Assembly (NCBI RefSeq): GCF_029867415.1
Contig: NC_081180.1
Coordinates: forward strand, 141,918,731-141,982,730
Direction: 5' to 3'
Source: Vicia villosa
Lineage: Eukaryota > Streptophyta > Magnoliopsida > Fabales > Fabaceae
DNA length: 64,000 bases
Shown here: positions 23,742 through 35,076 of the stretch, one piece after another
How positions within the stretch are numbered: the first letter of the stretch is position 1
Layout of the letters: the number at the start of each line of letters is the position of its first letter
The notes under the pieces: model-generated
Database searches by the model: none
Seen by the model: the letters and a program-made list of their open reading frames with translations, nothing else
Told to the model about the DNA's origin: nothing
Translations under genes and position numbers: made by a program

Positions 23742-24060
23742 AAAAAACATAGAACTTTTATCATCAATAACTTACCTTAAACAATAACATACAACTTTTA
23801 TCAACAAAAACAAAATCATCAACACCATACAACTTTTATCAACAAAAGCAAAATCATCAACAACATATACAACTTTTATCAACAAAAATAAAATCATCAA
23901 CAGCATACAATATTTATCAATAACAATAAAATCATATGAAGAACATGGAACTTTTATCAATAAACATACCTTAACACCAACATACATAGAACTTTTATCA
24001 ACAAAATCATCAACAACAACATAAAACATAAATCAACAAAAATATTAACATATTCCAAAA
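23742..24060. repeat. Minisatellite, right part
   Basis: Same unit and direction as 8110-8465 (CATACAACTTTTATCAACA plus A-rich spacer, often AAAATCATCAACA). Frames open on the opposite strand are repeat artefacts. Confidence 0.8.
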
Positions 24061-24677
24061 AATATATAAAAAAATATTACAACTCATAACATAAAAGGTG
24101 GAAACGTCTTACGTACCTGAAATGTGAAGAGGAAGTGAAAGCAATACGTTTTGTGTAACACCTTTCCTTGATCCATAAGAGTTGAAGAAGATATATTGGA
24201 GTTTTGTGAAGAAGTGGTATGCAACCGTTCATGAAGTAAGGAGAAGGCTTGAGGAAGATGTTAGAGTTTTGTTTTATGAGAGTGATGGTTGTTTTGTCCT
24301 GAAAGGGTGAACTTTCCCTTAAATATAGGTTATAATTTTCACCACAGTTGATCAAAACGATTATGATTAAATGTAGGTACATTTCACAACGGTTGATATT
24401 TTAGAATGTGGTGAAACATATTTTAATATAAATATTAAGATTATAAGTGACACGTCCATTTTGTAAACAAAAAAAAAAATGTAGAAAACAGTTGGTACTA
24501 GGATTCGAAGTCTGTAAGCCTTAACATATCACTATGGTTATTAGTATGGATAGTAGTAAAATGTCTTTTCATAAAAGAAGTAAAAAATTCAAGTGCCTAA
24601 ATAAGAGTTATTACTTCGGTTGGCTTAATAGCGGAAATAATAACATGTTACGTTAGGTGTATTATGTAGTAGTGTTT

Positions 24678-25215
24678 TGAATCTATCCTTAATAGAAGAG
24701 TGGAAAAACCTAGAATTTGCATCTCCTTCTCTAATCCATCTAAATCTAGATTTTTATCTTAGCATACTTTCCTTGCGTCGCAAGTTAAGCTAAACCTTGC
24801 TAGTATTCTCCACCATCCTCTTAGCTAAACTCCCACTTGCATTTGAAGATGTTATGCAGCTAACACATCGCGATCACTAAGCTCTTTTATTGCCTTTTCC
24901 ACCTCCAAGTTGAGTTTTCCAAACACTTCCACATTCCATCTCCTTAACTTCTCTTTCAAGAATTTTAGTATTTCCTTCATCACAAGGGCACATTCTCCTT
25001 ACACTTGACTAGACTTCCAAACATCTCCAACAAAAGACTCAAATTCAGGATGTTCAAACCAACAATTGAAAATCTTAAAAAGTTTTGTGCCCTAATTGAC
25101 ATTGTTAGGATGTTCAAACCAACAATTGAAAATCTTAAAAAGTTTTGTGCCCTAATTGACATTGTTAGATTGAATCCAAATAAGACTGTAATCAAATACA
25201 TTAAAACATAATTAG
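24678..25215 (-). pseudogene. LINE ORF2, upstream half (linker before RT)
   Basis: Minus-strand continuation of the LINE at 5830-7257. Readable pieces are FFNCWFEHP, VWKSSQV, MKEILKFLKEKLRRWNVEVF, and FRWIREGDANSRFFHSSIKD, the usual order between endonuclease and RT in plant LINEs. The reading stops at the CACTA insertion and resumes at 7257. A 60-bp tandem duplication lies inside. The endonuclease part is missing, so the copy is probably 5'-truncated near 25215. Confidence 0.82.
25047..25168. repeat. Exact 60-bp tandem duplication
   Basis: Two head-to-tail copies with period exactly 60 (20 codons) and no mismatch seen. Both copies lie in the FFNCWF region of the LINE. The copies are far less decayed relative to each other than the surrounding frame is, so the duplication is recent. 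Confidence 0.92.
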
Positions 25216-25288
25216 TACTATTAACTTTAAAAAATTAAAATTTTAAGATATATTAAATGATTTTTGCATTATGAAAAATCGTCTACAA

Positions 25289-25500
25289 AATTATATAATG
25301 TCATTTTTAAGGATGTACAAGACGGACAACCGTATGAGACTCAAAATTTATTATAGTTAAATCAAAATTATATATAACTTTATAAAATATTTGCTACAAC
25401 TAAATTTTAGTTAAATAAAATATTTATTTATTTTATCATAGTTAAACTACGATTAATTCACGTAGAGTCTCGAAAAACTTAAAATGTCCTTGAATTGTAT
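25289..25500. mobile_element. hAT MITE, second copy
   Basis: Element 25297-25492 with 8-bp flanks AATTATAT and AATTGTAT (one mismatch). Inside is ACAAGACGGACAACCGTATG, shared with the copy at 28399-28562 (AAGACGGACTACCGCATAG). Ends are worn (AATGTCATTTTTAAGG versus complemented CAAGGACATTTTAAG). Confidence 0.65.
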
Positions 25501-26817
25501 GGCGGTTGGTTGTGATTAAACACCGAAAGAGCTACACATGCTATATGCACCAATCTAAATTTTTAGAATAACTATATTTTATTTTAATAGTAAATTAAAA
25601 AAATTCTTAAAAAATACACCCGATTTTCAAATCAAGTCACCCATCAAACACAAGAACAAATTAACTTTGAATGTGATTCTGGCTTAACTGCATTAAGAAT
25701 AATCCATAATTCAGATTGAATAACTGAGCAAGACCCCAAGTTGTTGATCCTGTTGGAAAACATAAACTATTTTTGAAGGTTTGATATGACCATGCATCAA
25801 ATGAGATATTGTATTAAATTAAAATCTCATTTGATGCATATACACTTCCATATCTATACACTTCATTTGTTGAGATTAAAAGTGACACTACTTTTTTACT
25901 TATAATTAAAAAACGCATTACTTCAAAACAGTTAATATTTAGTGCAGGATTAGTGTGAAGCACTCGAACAATAATAATGGCATATGCATCATATCATTAT
26001 ATATACTATAATTTTTATCCAATCCAAACCTTATAGCATAGTCTGGTATTGGTATAATAAGACCAGACAAGAGCAATAATTCTATTCCATTAATTTGGAA
26101 TACTTATTTCAACCTATTGATGAAAATTTTAAATGAATAGAATATGTGATTATGATAACCAAATAATTGAGGTCAACGTTAATGAATAACCCTTAGGACG
26201 AATTGTTCAAGAGAACTCGAGTTCGATTGTAACATCCGAAATCGAAGAAGACGAGACTGGTTGCACCGTATATAACACTCGAGGCCGAAAATGGCAAGGA
26301 TGGCAAGGAGTGGTCGCCACTTCGGAATGAGAGGAATCCTGAGGCCGTGCAGTTATGAGACTGCATGGTTGAAAAAAATCTTATAAAGATTGATGGTCGA
26401 TAACTCGTTATTGACTTGGAGAAAAACTCTTGATCAAATTAGAATTACTAGTTATAGTCTCATCGAGCTATACAGTACTTAACTTTCTTGTTTGAAACAC
26501 TAAGAGGAAATTAGAATTGTTTTCTATTTTCCAATATGTGATGCCAAATGGCTTTAGTCTCAAAAATGACACAATACATGAATTTAATTATTTGAAAAGT
26601 TGGTTAATATACCATACTGAATAGAACAATAGCATATTCCAAAAGCAGCAGCTACTTAAATATTTCTAAATCGACACGGAAATAAGATGTGCAGAATAAT
26701 CCGTAGAGATTTTCTCACTATTTGAGATTAGAGGATTTAAATAACATATTAATTAAATTCATTTTAAATAACTCTTATCATTAGAGATTAAATGTAGTGC
26801 ACTTTCAGTATAAATTA
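25501..26817. other. AT-rich DNA, no gene recognised
   Basis: No open frame of note. A 28-base hairpin (GTCTGG ... CCAGAC) is at 26040-26069. A GC-richer stretch at 26220-26400 (GACGAGACTGG, GAGGCCG) is unlike its neighbours but matches nothing I know. Confidence 0.4.
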
Positions 26818-28366
26818 GTTTTACATAGGGTGGCCCTGAACACGGGCTCGTGGGGCGGGAGCTCAGGGCCCCATAATTTTAGGGGCACCAAAAATTATTT
26901 TCTTACCCCTATATATATTAAAAGAGAATTTTCTATTATAAAAATACTTCCTAGAATTTTTTTTAAAAAAATATTGGTTAACAAAATTATAGAGGCACTA
27001 CAAAGTCAAAATCAATAAAAGAATGTAATTTCTCATAAATAAAATATAGAGAAGAATAAAATCAATTAATTCCGTTAAAATAAAATTAATTAATATATCC
27101 ATAATTTTAGCAACTACAAAGTTTAATTGAGACACTAAAATTAAAATAATGATTTAGAAAATATTTTATATTATTGATCTCAAAGTTAAGAGTGACACAC
27201 TGCTTCAACTAGATGAACAAGATAATGATCCCAAAATTAAGAGCGAAGCCGAATCTTTAGCAACTCATGGAATTGGAAACTTTGAATTTTCCGTAGCTAT
27301 GATTATTTGATTTGAATTATTAAGTGTTGTTAATGAAATTAGCAAAATTTTGAAGAAAAAAAACATGTGTATTGATGTGGCTATAGAACCATTAAAAGGT
27401 TTGATCAAGTATTTGAAAAAATATAGAGAATTTGGATTTCTAAATGCTAAGGCTAGTGCTGAAAAGATTGGGAATGAAATGGAGATTGAATGTGTGTTTA
27501 TTCAAAAACGTAAAATTAGTAGAAAACAACACTATAATGAAAATTCATCTCAACTCACACAACTGAATCTTGAGGCTGCTGAAGATTCTTTTCGAAATCA
27601 TTATTTCTTATATATTGTAGATCAAACAATTGAATCACTTGATAGACGATTTGAGAAGTATAGCACATATGAAAATATTTTTGAATTCTTGTTTAGTATT
27701 GAAAGGCTTAGATCATTATCTGATAGGGACTTGAAAGCATGTTATAAATATCTTGAAACTTGTTAAAAACATGACGATTCTCTTGATCTTGATAGTGAAT
27801 TTTTTTTGAAGAATTGAAAGTTATTCGAGAAGTTTTAACACTTGAATCAAAATCAAGCTATATGATATTGAGTTCTTTAAATACTTTTAATTGTTTTCCT
27901 AATGCATGCATATATTATAGAGTAATATTGACTATTCCTAACAGTGTTGTATCTGTTGAAAAATATTTTTTTTAAATTAAACCTATTAAAATCTTATTTG
28001 AGATCTACTATGTCACAAGATAGATTAAATCGCCTTGCGTTGATTTCAATTGAAAATAATTTTTTGAAGAACCTTGATTATAAACAAATTTTTAACGATT
28101 TTGCAACAAAAAATGCTAAGAGGATGATATTTAAATATTTTTAAAGGTTTGGTCAATTTTTTTATAGGAAAAAAGATCGGATCAAGAAGAAGAAGAAGAA
28201 GTTTCTTTATAGTGGTTTATGTTTTGATGTAGTATAAATATTGATTCAAAGATCCATATTTCTATTCTTTTATCCTTATGTATTTATTGTTAAAAAAATT
28301 ATAGGGGCACCACTCTTTTGATTCGCCCAGGGCACCCAAATTCAAAGGACCGGCCCTGATTTTACA
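26818..28366 (+). mobile_element. Deleted hAT transposon with transposase remnant
   Basis: Element 26826-28358. Left end TAGGGTGGCCCTGAAC; the complemented right end is CAGGGCCGGTCC. Flanks GTTTTACA and ATTTTACA differ at one base (8-bp TSD). AGGGGCACC repeats lie inside both ends. Coding remnants are plus-strand. Total length (1.5 kb) is well short of an autonomous hAT. Confidence 0.82.
27350..28144 (+). pseudogene. hAT transposase C-terminal half (ZMYM1/TTF-type)
   Basis: 27350-27766 is open for 138 codons (LKKYREFGFLNAKASAEKIG, FLYIVDQTIESLDRRFEKY). After stops, 27820-28140 shows the hAT dimerisation region (FPNACIYYRVILTIPNSVVS, then YLRSTMSQDRLNRLALISIE and FATKNAKRM). This matches the plant ZMYM1-like hAT proteins with an N-terminal TTF zinc finger. 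The zinc finger and most of the catalytic domain are missing, and a frameshift lies near 27970. Non-functional. Confidence 0.8.
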
Positions 28367-28390
28367 CCATCATTCAATAGAATTATAACA

Positions 28391-28570
28391 TTTAATTACA
28401 GGACCGTCTTTGGGGGCGTGCAAGACGGACTACCGCATAGGGTCTCAAATTTTTCACGGTTAAACAGTAATTAAATAGGGTCTCATAATTTTTTGTCAAT
28501 ATTAAAATGTAGTTAAATAAGGCTTCTAATTATTTTGTCATGGTTGAACCATGACAGCTCTGTTCAATTA
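28391..28570. mobile_element. hAT MITE, third copy
   Basis: Element 28399-28562 (164 bp). Left end CAGGACCGTCTTTGGG; complemented right end CAGAGCTGTCATGG. Flanks TTTAATTA / TTCAATTA (7 of 8). It lies 33 bases from the end of the hAT transposon. Confidence 0.75.
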
Positions 28571-29551
28571 TATGATAGGAATATTTTAAAATTAAAAGTG
28601 TGATTTAGCTGAATATACCCTTTAATGTTAATGCATGCTTTTTTTTTCTTTTACCATTAATTTAGTTTCTTTGTGATTAATTAAAAACTCTACAATCAAG
28701 TAATTTAAGCTATCTAATTTTCATCTTACACTTAACAAAACATGGAAATTTAGATCATTATTTTTTAATTTAAATAAGAAATAATAAGTTTAAAATTTCA
28801 AATATTTTATTTAGATTTAAAAACTCTTAATACAATTAATTACTGCATTTATGCACAAAATATTCATTGAGAAAATATTTTGATTGGATTAGACTCCACC
28901 TAACTTTTATAATTTAGTGGATGGTTGGATTGGATTTCCCTTGTATTATATAATTTTGATTAGATGGGTGGTTTAAAATACTTTTGTATTCTCTCACATT
29001 GATTTGAAGTTGAAATTCCACCTAAAAAACTTGTGGTTGATCATTTTTCAAACTAAATAAATGATAATAAAGTTTTTAATTTAGTGGTATTCCTTTAAGC
29101 ATGCACCAAACTAAGGATCTTAGAGATATGGTATAATTGACAATTGTGATTAAATGTGATAATATGATTTTGTGTGAGTTGTTAGTATTCATTATTTTTT
29201 AGTAGTCATTATTGAAAATGTAGGAAGAAAGCCCCACATTCTATAAGATGGATGTAGAGTAAGGAGAAAGAGACAATTCATAGTCACCACTTCTAACAAA
29301 TATAGAAGGGAAGGTCAAGCAAGTCATGAGTCTTTATCCACTCAAGGAAGAATCCAAATATAGCGTCTGTAGAGCGTTAAGGTTTTAAGAAAGGGATAGA
29401 TTTATAACTCACACAATATGGTTCCAAGAGAACCAAAATGCAATGAATAAACTTTACTCTCTTTTTTTTAAGTGGTGTCTTTCTTTTATTTTATTTTTAT
29501 TTGTAATTTAAATAATTTTTTTTGTTTTTGAATAATTAAGAGGTTAGATAA
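28571..29551. other. AT-rich intergenic DNA
   Basis: No gene, RNA or element end that I can support. Low-complexity A/T tracts. Confidence 0.4.
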
Positions 29552-30791
29552 TTAAATTTGAAAATTTCTTCACCCACTTCCTAACCTTCTTGGCTACCTA
29601 TGGTGAATTTATCACAATACCCCTATTTTCGGAAGTTCATTTCCGAAAACGTACTTTTTTTGAAAAAAAATGTGTTTTCGGAAATGTATCTCCGAAAAAG
29701 TGTTTTTTTTAATATAAAATATTGATTTCGGAGATGCATCTCCGAAATAAAGTTATTTTTCAGAAAATGTGGTGTTTTCGGAAGTTCATCTCCGAATTCA
29801 CCCCCTTTGGAGATTCGGATATACACTTCCGAAATATTCCAAGACCAAATTGGTCTTGGAATGTTTCGGATATACACTTCCGAAAGAATTCAATAATTAT
29901 TAAAAAATTAAAATCAAGGTGAATCAATACAATTAATAGGTATAAAATCAAGGTGAATCAATAAAATCAAGGTGAATCAAAATTTCCTAAACAATTTTAA
30001 AATTAAAAATTATTTTACTAACTTATATAAATCAAAAACATCTTAATTTCATAAGTAAATTTTGAATTATTTAAAATTAAATATAATATAATATATAAAT
30101 ATAATATATATATTATAAATTAAAACACTCATTGTTTTAATTTTTATAATTATTATATAAATGGATAAATATATTTATAATTAATATATAATAATTATTA
30201 TATAAATATATAATAATTTTTATAAATATATAATAATTATTATAATTATTATATAAATATATAAATATATAAATATATAAATTAAAACACTCATTTTTTT
30301 AATTATTTTTGTAAATATATAAATATATAATAATTATTATAAATATATAAATATATAAATAAAAAATTATAACTCATTTTGTAAGTGAAATTATTTTAAT
30401 TTTTTAATTAAAATTATTTTAAATTTTAAAATATGAATCAAAATAGAAATATATAATAATTATTATTCATAACTCATAAATTATATCAAAATATATAATT
30501 ATTATTATTCATTACTCATAAATTATATCAAATTTATGATATGTGAATTAATTAATATCCTAAAATTAATTTTTGGGATTTTTTTAGATTTTTTTTGTTG
30601 TTTCGGAGATGCATCTCCGAATTAGTCAAAATCCCAATTTTTGGGATTTTTTCGGAAATGCACTTCCGAAGTCTGGAAAAATTTAGAAAAAAAAAAATAT
30701 TTCGGAAATGCATTTCCGAAGCGGGGTAAAATGGGGTTTTCGCTGGGGGTGACCCCCATAGGGAGGTGGGTAAAGAAAAAATCTTAAATTT
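29552..30791. mobile_element. Non-autonomous DNA transposon rich in TTCGGA palindromes
   Basis: Element 29560-30783 with identical 8-bp flanks TTAAATTT. Ends GAAAATTTCTTCACCCACTTCC (left) and, complemented, GATTTTTTCTTTACCCACCTC (right) are inverted copies. Inside both halves are repeated near-palindromes TTCGGAxxTxCATxTCCGAA (29630-29885 and 30600-30720), with an extremely A/T-rich core between. No coding. TSD length fits Mutator-like or hAT. Small frames on both strands are repeat artefacts. Confidence 0.7.
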
Positions 30792-31129
30792 TACTATAAA
30801 AATATTCGTTAATAAAATTTTATCCTAAACTTAACTTATAAGTAGCCGCTCCAAACTCGTATCCATTATTCTTTAGAATGGATTGCATTGCAGAAAAATT
30901 CTTCAATGTTCTATGTTGTATGTTGTTCTTCTATCTTGAATAAGATATATTTTTTCTCCCCTTACGATCTATCTTACATAATGGTGTTGATGTTGTTGTA
31001 TTTTAGAATAACCTTCTTATTCTCAAACATGTTATAAATTGCAAACAATTGCAGTACATAATCTTGTTAACTTTTCAATTTTTGTATCATTTATAATTTT
31101 TTGCAAGTAAAATATTATTTCGGTTTTTT

Positions 31130-32430
31130 ATAAAATCAAGGAGAAAGTCCTTATTTTATTTTTTAATTAAAAAAGAAAAATATTTCCTCAAATTAAAAAA
31201 GAACCGAGAGGTTTAGTTACTCAGCTACAACAATAAATTTATACCATACATTCATAAACTAACAACACTCAATATATTGTCAACACATCAATCCACAAGA
31301 AACTCTCTACATCCACCACTATATATCTTGTTCTCTTTCTTGTCAGAGCATTTACCATGAAAGTATTTGCTCAAAAAAAATTTTCATGGCTGAAACAGAT
31401 AACTTATAAGAAAATTGATACATGAAACCCATTGAACTTAAAAAGAATATGCACAAGAACTTGGGATGAATTGGATTTCTCAAAGTCTGGATTTCTTTTA
31501 AACAATGTATTTTAATATTGTAAACAATGTAATTTTAAAAAAAAAAAAAACTTTTTTCCTTTAGTTTTTAACAGAAATCGAGAGGTATTTTATTGTATTT
31601 TTACCTCGATTTTGAGTTATAACCGAGGGGAAATATAAGTGTGTTTATTGAGTTTCTTCACCGTCCTTAAACAAATATTTGTCATCCATTTAATGAGTAT
31701 TAATGCTCAAGACATTGTCATTAGTGATCCGTGTGAAACCTAAAAGACATCCATTATAAAGGCATTCTAAATATCAAAAATTGATAATAAAACATTTGAC
31801 ATTAAAATTTTGAAACTTAAAGAAGCTAGGAAAAGTTCTCTATGATGGATTGCAAGAGCAAAAGGTCATTTGGATTCAAGGTTGGTGTTCTTATATAATC
31901 ATATAACTGAATATTTATTTTATTGATCTAACTCTTTTTTGTTATATATGAGAAACAAATATAAGCAATATCCAATATTGGATCTTTCCCAAGATTCAAT
32001 GATTTGAAGATCTAGCATCTGATCTTCTTGACAGTGACGACGATGAATCAAATTCAAATTTTGTTATATATTTTTACTTTAACATTATGTGTAAATAATG
32101 TAATATTTTGTGTAAATAATTTAGTTTGTAAAAAATTAATTTATCAATATTCTATGTAAACAATGTAATTTATATTTTTTTTAATTAAAAAATATATATT
32201 TCTTTCCCCTCGGATTTGGTCATAAACCGAGAGGTGTGTGGTGCTAGTTTTAAAAATATTAAAAATTTATTGTTGGGGATCGAACCAATGACCATTTCAA
32301 CTATCCCCTCGGTTATTCTAAAACTGAGGGATAAAGTGGTAAGTTTTCATGACTCCCTTCGTTATCTCAACTCTATAACGAGGTTAAATCAACTTTGCAT
32401 CCGAGGTTAAATCCCTTTTTTATGGTAGTG
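31130..32430. mobile_element. CACTA-like element remnant (CCTCGG family)
   Basis: Right end ...CCCTTTTTTATGGTAGTG at 32430 (complement CACTACCATAAAAAAGGG). CCTCGGTTAT / AACCGAG motifs lie at 31570-31640 and 32205-32420. 32265-32430 is collinear with 5455-5610. The left end could not be placed; 31130 is where family-like motifs begin. Confidence 0.5.
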
Positions 32431-32627
32431 TAAGAAAATTGTATGCATGGAAAAAATGCACTGCATAGATAAGCCAGAGTGGCACATTATGACCGTTATT
32501 CACTTAAAATGGCGTGTAAACAGTATAACATGGAATGATAAGCCCCCGTTATAGAGTCGTTAGAAATGACTCTTGCCAAAAGATAACACGACGCGACAAG
32601 TTCCAGTGCAGCGCATTTTTGCGCGGG

Positions 32628-32640
32628 TCTATAAATATTT
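32628..32640 (+). promoter_or_regulatory. TATA box ahead of the PMD gene remnant
   Basis: CTATAAATATTTT on the plus strand, about 120 bases before the ATG at 32752. Confidence 0.5.
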
Positions 32641-32751
32641 TGGCGTTTCAACTTTTTTTCTCCACTTGTTCTCTTGTATTGTTCTTACACTTATTTTTAC
32701 CTTTAAACTAAGTCATTCTGATTCATATATATTCTTCTAAATCCAAATCAA

Positions 32752-34840
32752 ATGGAACCTAAACATCATAAGAGGGGTGATCAATCTACATAAGGAGCTC
32801 AAGTTTCACAATCACCCACCTATCAAAGATTTAAAAGCCTTAAAGCAGCTAACTGGTGGGAAGAGATTAAGTTTGTTAGTCCCATGGTTTTTTGATTGAC
32901 ATAATTTTGCTAATACATGGTTCTTAACTGATGTTGAGCAAGATGTTGAAACATCTTGACTTACTGTCATAGCAGGTTCAAATGTTATGTGTTTTGACAG
33001 ATGTTCTGTTAGATGTTGTGACATCCTACACCAAAATATCCTGACGGCTCAGACTGTTTTTTAATCCTTGAATATTTGATAGAAAAATATTAGATTAGGA
33101 AGATTCAGACTCTCATACAGGTGCAACCAATCAAGAAAATGCATATTTGTTTTACTTTCAGAAAAAAGGATCTTTGAGGTTTTTTTTAGAAAACTAAGAT
33201 TTGATTTGATTTGATTTGATTTGTTCCTATTTTGTGTGAAGGTCTTGCAACTGATTCAGAAAGGAGAAGATTGGATTTATTTCAGAGTCCAAGCCCATAT
33301 TGCAAGAGTCTATAAATAAGGACTTGTTAAACCTAGTTTTGCAAGCATTCACAAAAGGGAAATCGTGGGTGCAATAAGGGTTAGTGTTTTGAGGGGAGTT
33401 AAAGTCTTTCGTGTGTTTTTGTTCTTTGTGTCACTCATGTGTCTTCTAATACATTGAGGAGGACATGTGTTCTCACTCTTTAAGCTTTTAAGCATGGAGT
33501 TGGGTATTGTTCTTGATTGAAGCTTTTAAGAAAGATCAAGTATTGTTTTTATTTAAGGTTCTTGACTAAGTATTGTTTATTGGAAAGTGTTAATCTTTCT
33601 ATTTGGTTCCTCTGGTCACAAGGTGTGTGACTGTGTATTTATCAAAATCAAGGGTAAACACGCTGGTACATTCTTCACTGGTTCTCATTTTACCCAGGTG
33701 ACAGCGCTAGCACAGGTTGTAGAGGATCTGGAGGTTGACGAGGGTGTAGTGCTTTAGGATTTTGCCTTTAACAGAGGCTTCCACCTTCGGATGTTTTTCC
33801 TGAGGGATAGGTACGATGAGCACATCTAGGCCTAGAGGTATGAGGTTACCGTTATGGTGTACATGCTACATCTAATGACATGTACTCTCTTTGCATACAA
33901 GTCAGATGTTTATATAGATGTTCGCTACCTTTGGTTGTTCAGTAGCCTAGACACTCCAAATTGGGCTTGGGGAGTGATGGCACTAACTATCTTCTACACG
34001 AGACTTGGAGTTGCTTCCTAGCCTGAGACCAAATAGCTAGCTAGTTATTTGAGCCTATTACATGTAAACTAACATTTCTTTTTTGATTTATAATTTGTTA
34101 TTTGAGTCTATTAGTTATTTGTTGGATGTCATATTAATCATTTTTATTTATTCAGTGCTAGATATATGAGCATTTCCCTGGCATCTGTGCTATGAGACTG
34201 TAGCGAGTGCTCCACTGACGAGGAGATAGAAGGGTGGACAGGCGATTCATGGTGGTGTTATGGAGTACAAGAGGAGGCTTGATGTTTTGACAGTAGATGA
34301 TGTCGTCTGGACACCATACTCAACGCACTATCCCCATCGGCCATTTGACGATGCAACATTGTATTAAGGGCATATGAGGTGGGAGAACCACGTGGCTAGA
34401 CACCTGCCTGAGAGGTGTCTGCGATAGTTTAGTTTTGTCTAGGGCATCCCACGTCTAGTTCCTAAGGCTCCGACTGATGGGATTGAAAGATGGTTTTAGA
34501 GCCACATCATCAGCTCTGCCCGTGAGATTAGAGCTAGCGTAGTTCTAGTACACTATCCTTCAGAGGGCGAGGATGGTTACTTGGAGTGGTATCACAATAT
34601 ATCACACCATCGCCTCATACCACCGACTACAAGGTCTTTTAATGTTTCGGGGCCTTCTGGTGCTAGGGCACAGGCTGACGACGTGCCGCCACCACCACCT
34701 CCTGCAAGGGACCAGGATAGCCGCCTCCAATTGATTGACGTTCTTGCATATGACCTCACGGGTTTGGTAAACCCGAATTGTGAGGTTTTTATCAGATTAT
34801 CTAGGATATCCGACATAGCCCGTGGGGGCCTATGTAGGTG
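32752..34840 (+). pseudogene. Plant mobile domain (PMD) protein gene, broken
   Basis: Plus-strand remnant of a PMD/MAIN-like gene, a domain carried by plant transposons and domesticated in MAIN/MAIL proteins. N-terminal piece 32752-32872 (MEPKHHKRGDQST, stop, then YQRFKSLKAANWWEEIKF). After an LTR-like insert, 33664-34840 shows MFFLRDRYDEHI, MVYMLHLMTCTLFAYKSDVY, LWLFSSLDTPNWAWGVMALT, then YEHFP-like sequence near 34165, and a proline-rich C-terminus (DDVPPPPPPARDQD) at 34680. At least six stops and frame changes. PMD identification rests on the core block, whose order is characteristic. Confidence 0.72.
32873..33663 (+). mobile_element. Solo LTR-like insert in the PMD gene
   Basis: About 790 bases starting TGTTAGTCCC and ending CTGGTACA, splitting the PMD frame. 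An internal GTCTATAAATAAGG (33310-33323) is a good plus-strand TATA box. A (TTGAT)n run is at 33192-33225. No matching 5-bp duplication was found and there is no internal coding, so the exact ends are guesses. Confidence 0.45.
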
Positions 34841-35076
34841 TATTATATTTTTCTTGTATTATATTTTGCCTATGTATATGTATATTTTGTGACACAGACT
34901 TCTTATCACCGTACTTATTTATTGCATAATATTTTGGGTATTACATGATTCAAAGATGAACACATCATAAAACAGTACAACAAACATAAATTAAAAAACA
35001 CTAAACATGAAAACATAGGTACTACTAGATGATTCTGGATGTTTCAACATCTTCATTATGTCGTCAACGGATCTTG

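Larger units (their letters stand above)
7258..24674. mobile_element. CACTA element A with nested insertions, TSD TTT
   Basis: Left end CACTATTACGAAATACTT at 7258. The right end, complemented, reads CACTACTACATAATACACC at 24674. Both are flanked by TTT (7255-7257 and 24675-24677), the 3-bp duplication of CACTA transposons. Subterminal motifs such as CACTATGGTTAT occur near both ends (7403-7420 and about 24530). It interrupts a LINE reading frame that continues on both sides, which independently supports the boundaries. Own sequence is roughly 7258-8600 and 23740-24674; the rest is later insertion or a decayed transposase region. Confidence 0.85.

Noticed and set aside
26040..26069. GTCTGG...CCAGAC hairpin as a microRNA precursor
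   Set aside because: Stem is only six base pairs; too short and no flanking complementarity.
29623..29951. Three short ORFs with repeated FRKxISE-type residues
   Set aside because: Read through the TTCGGA palindromes on both strands; they mirror the DNA repeat.
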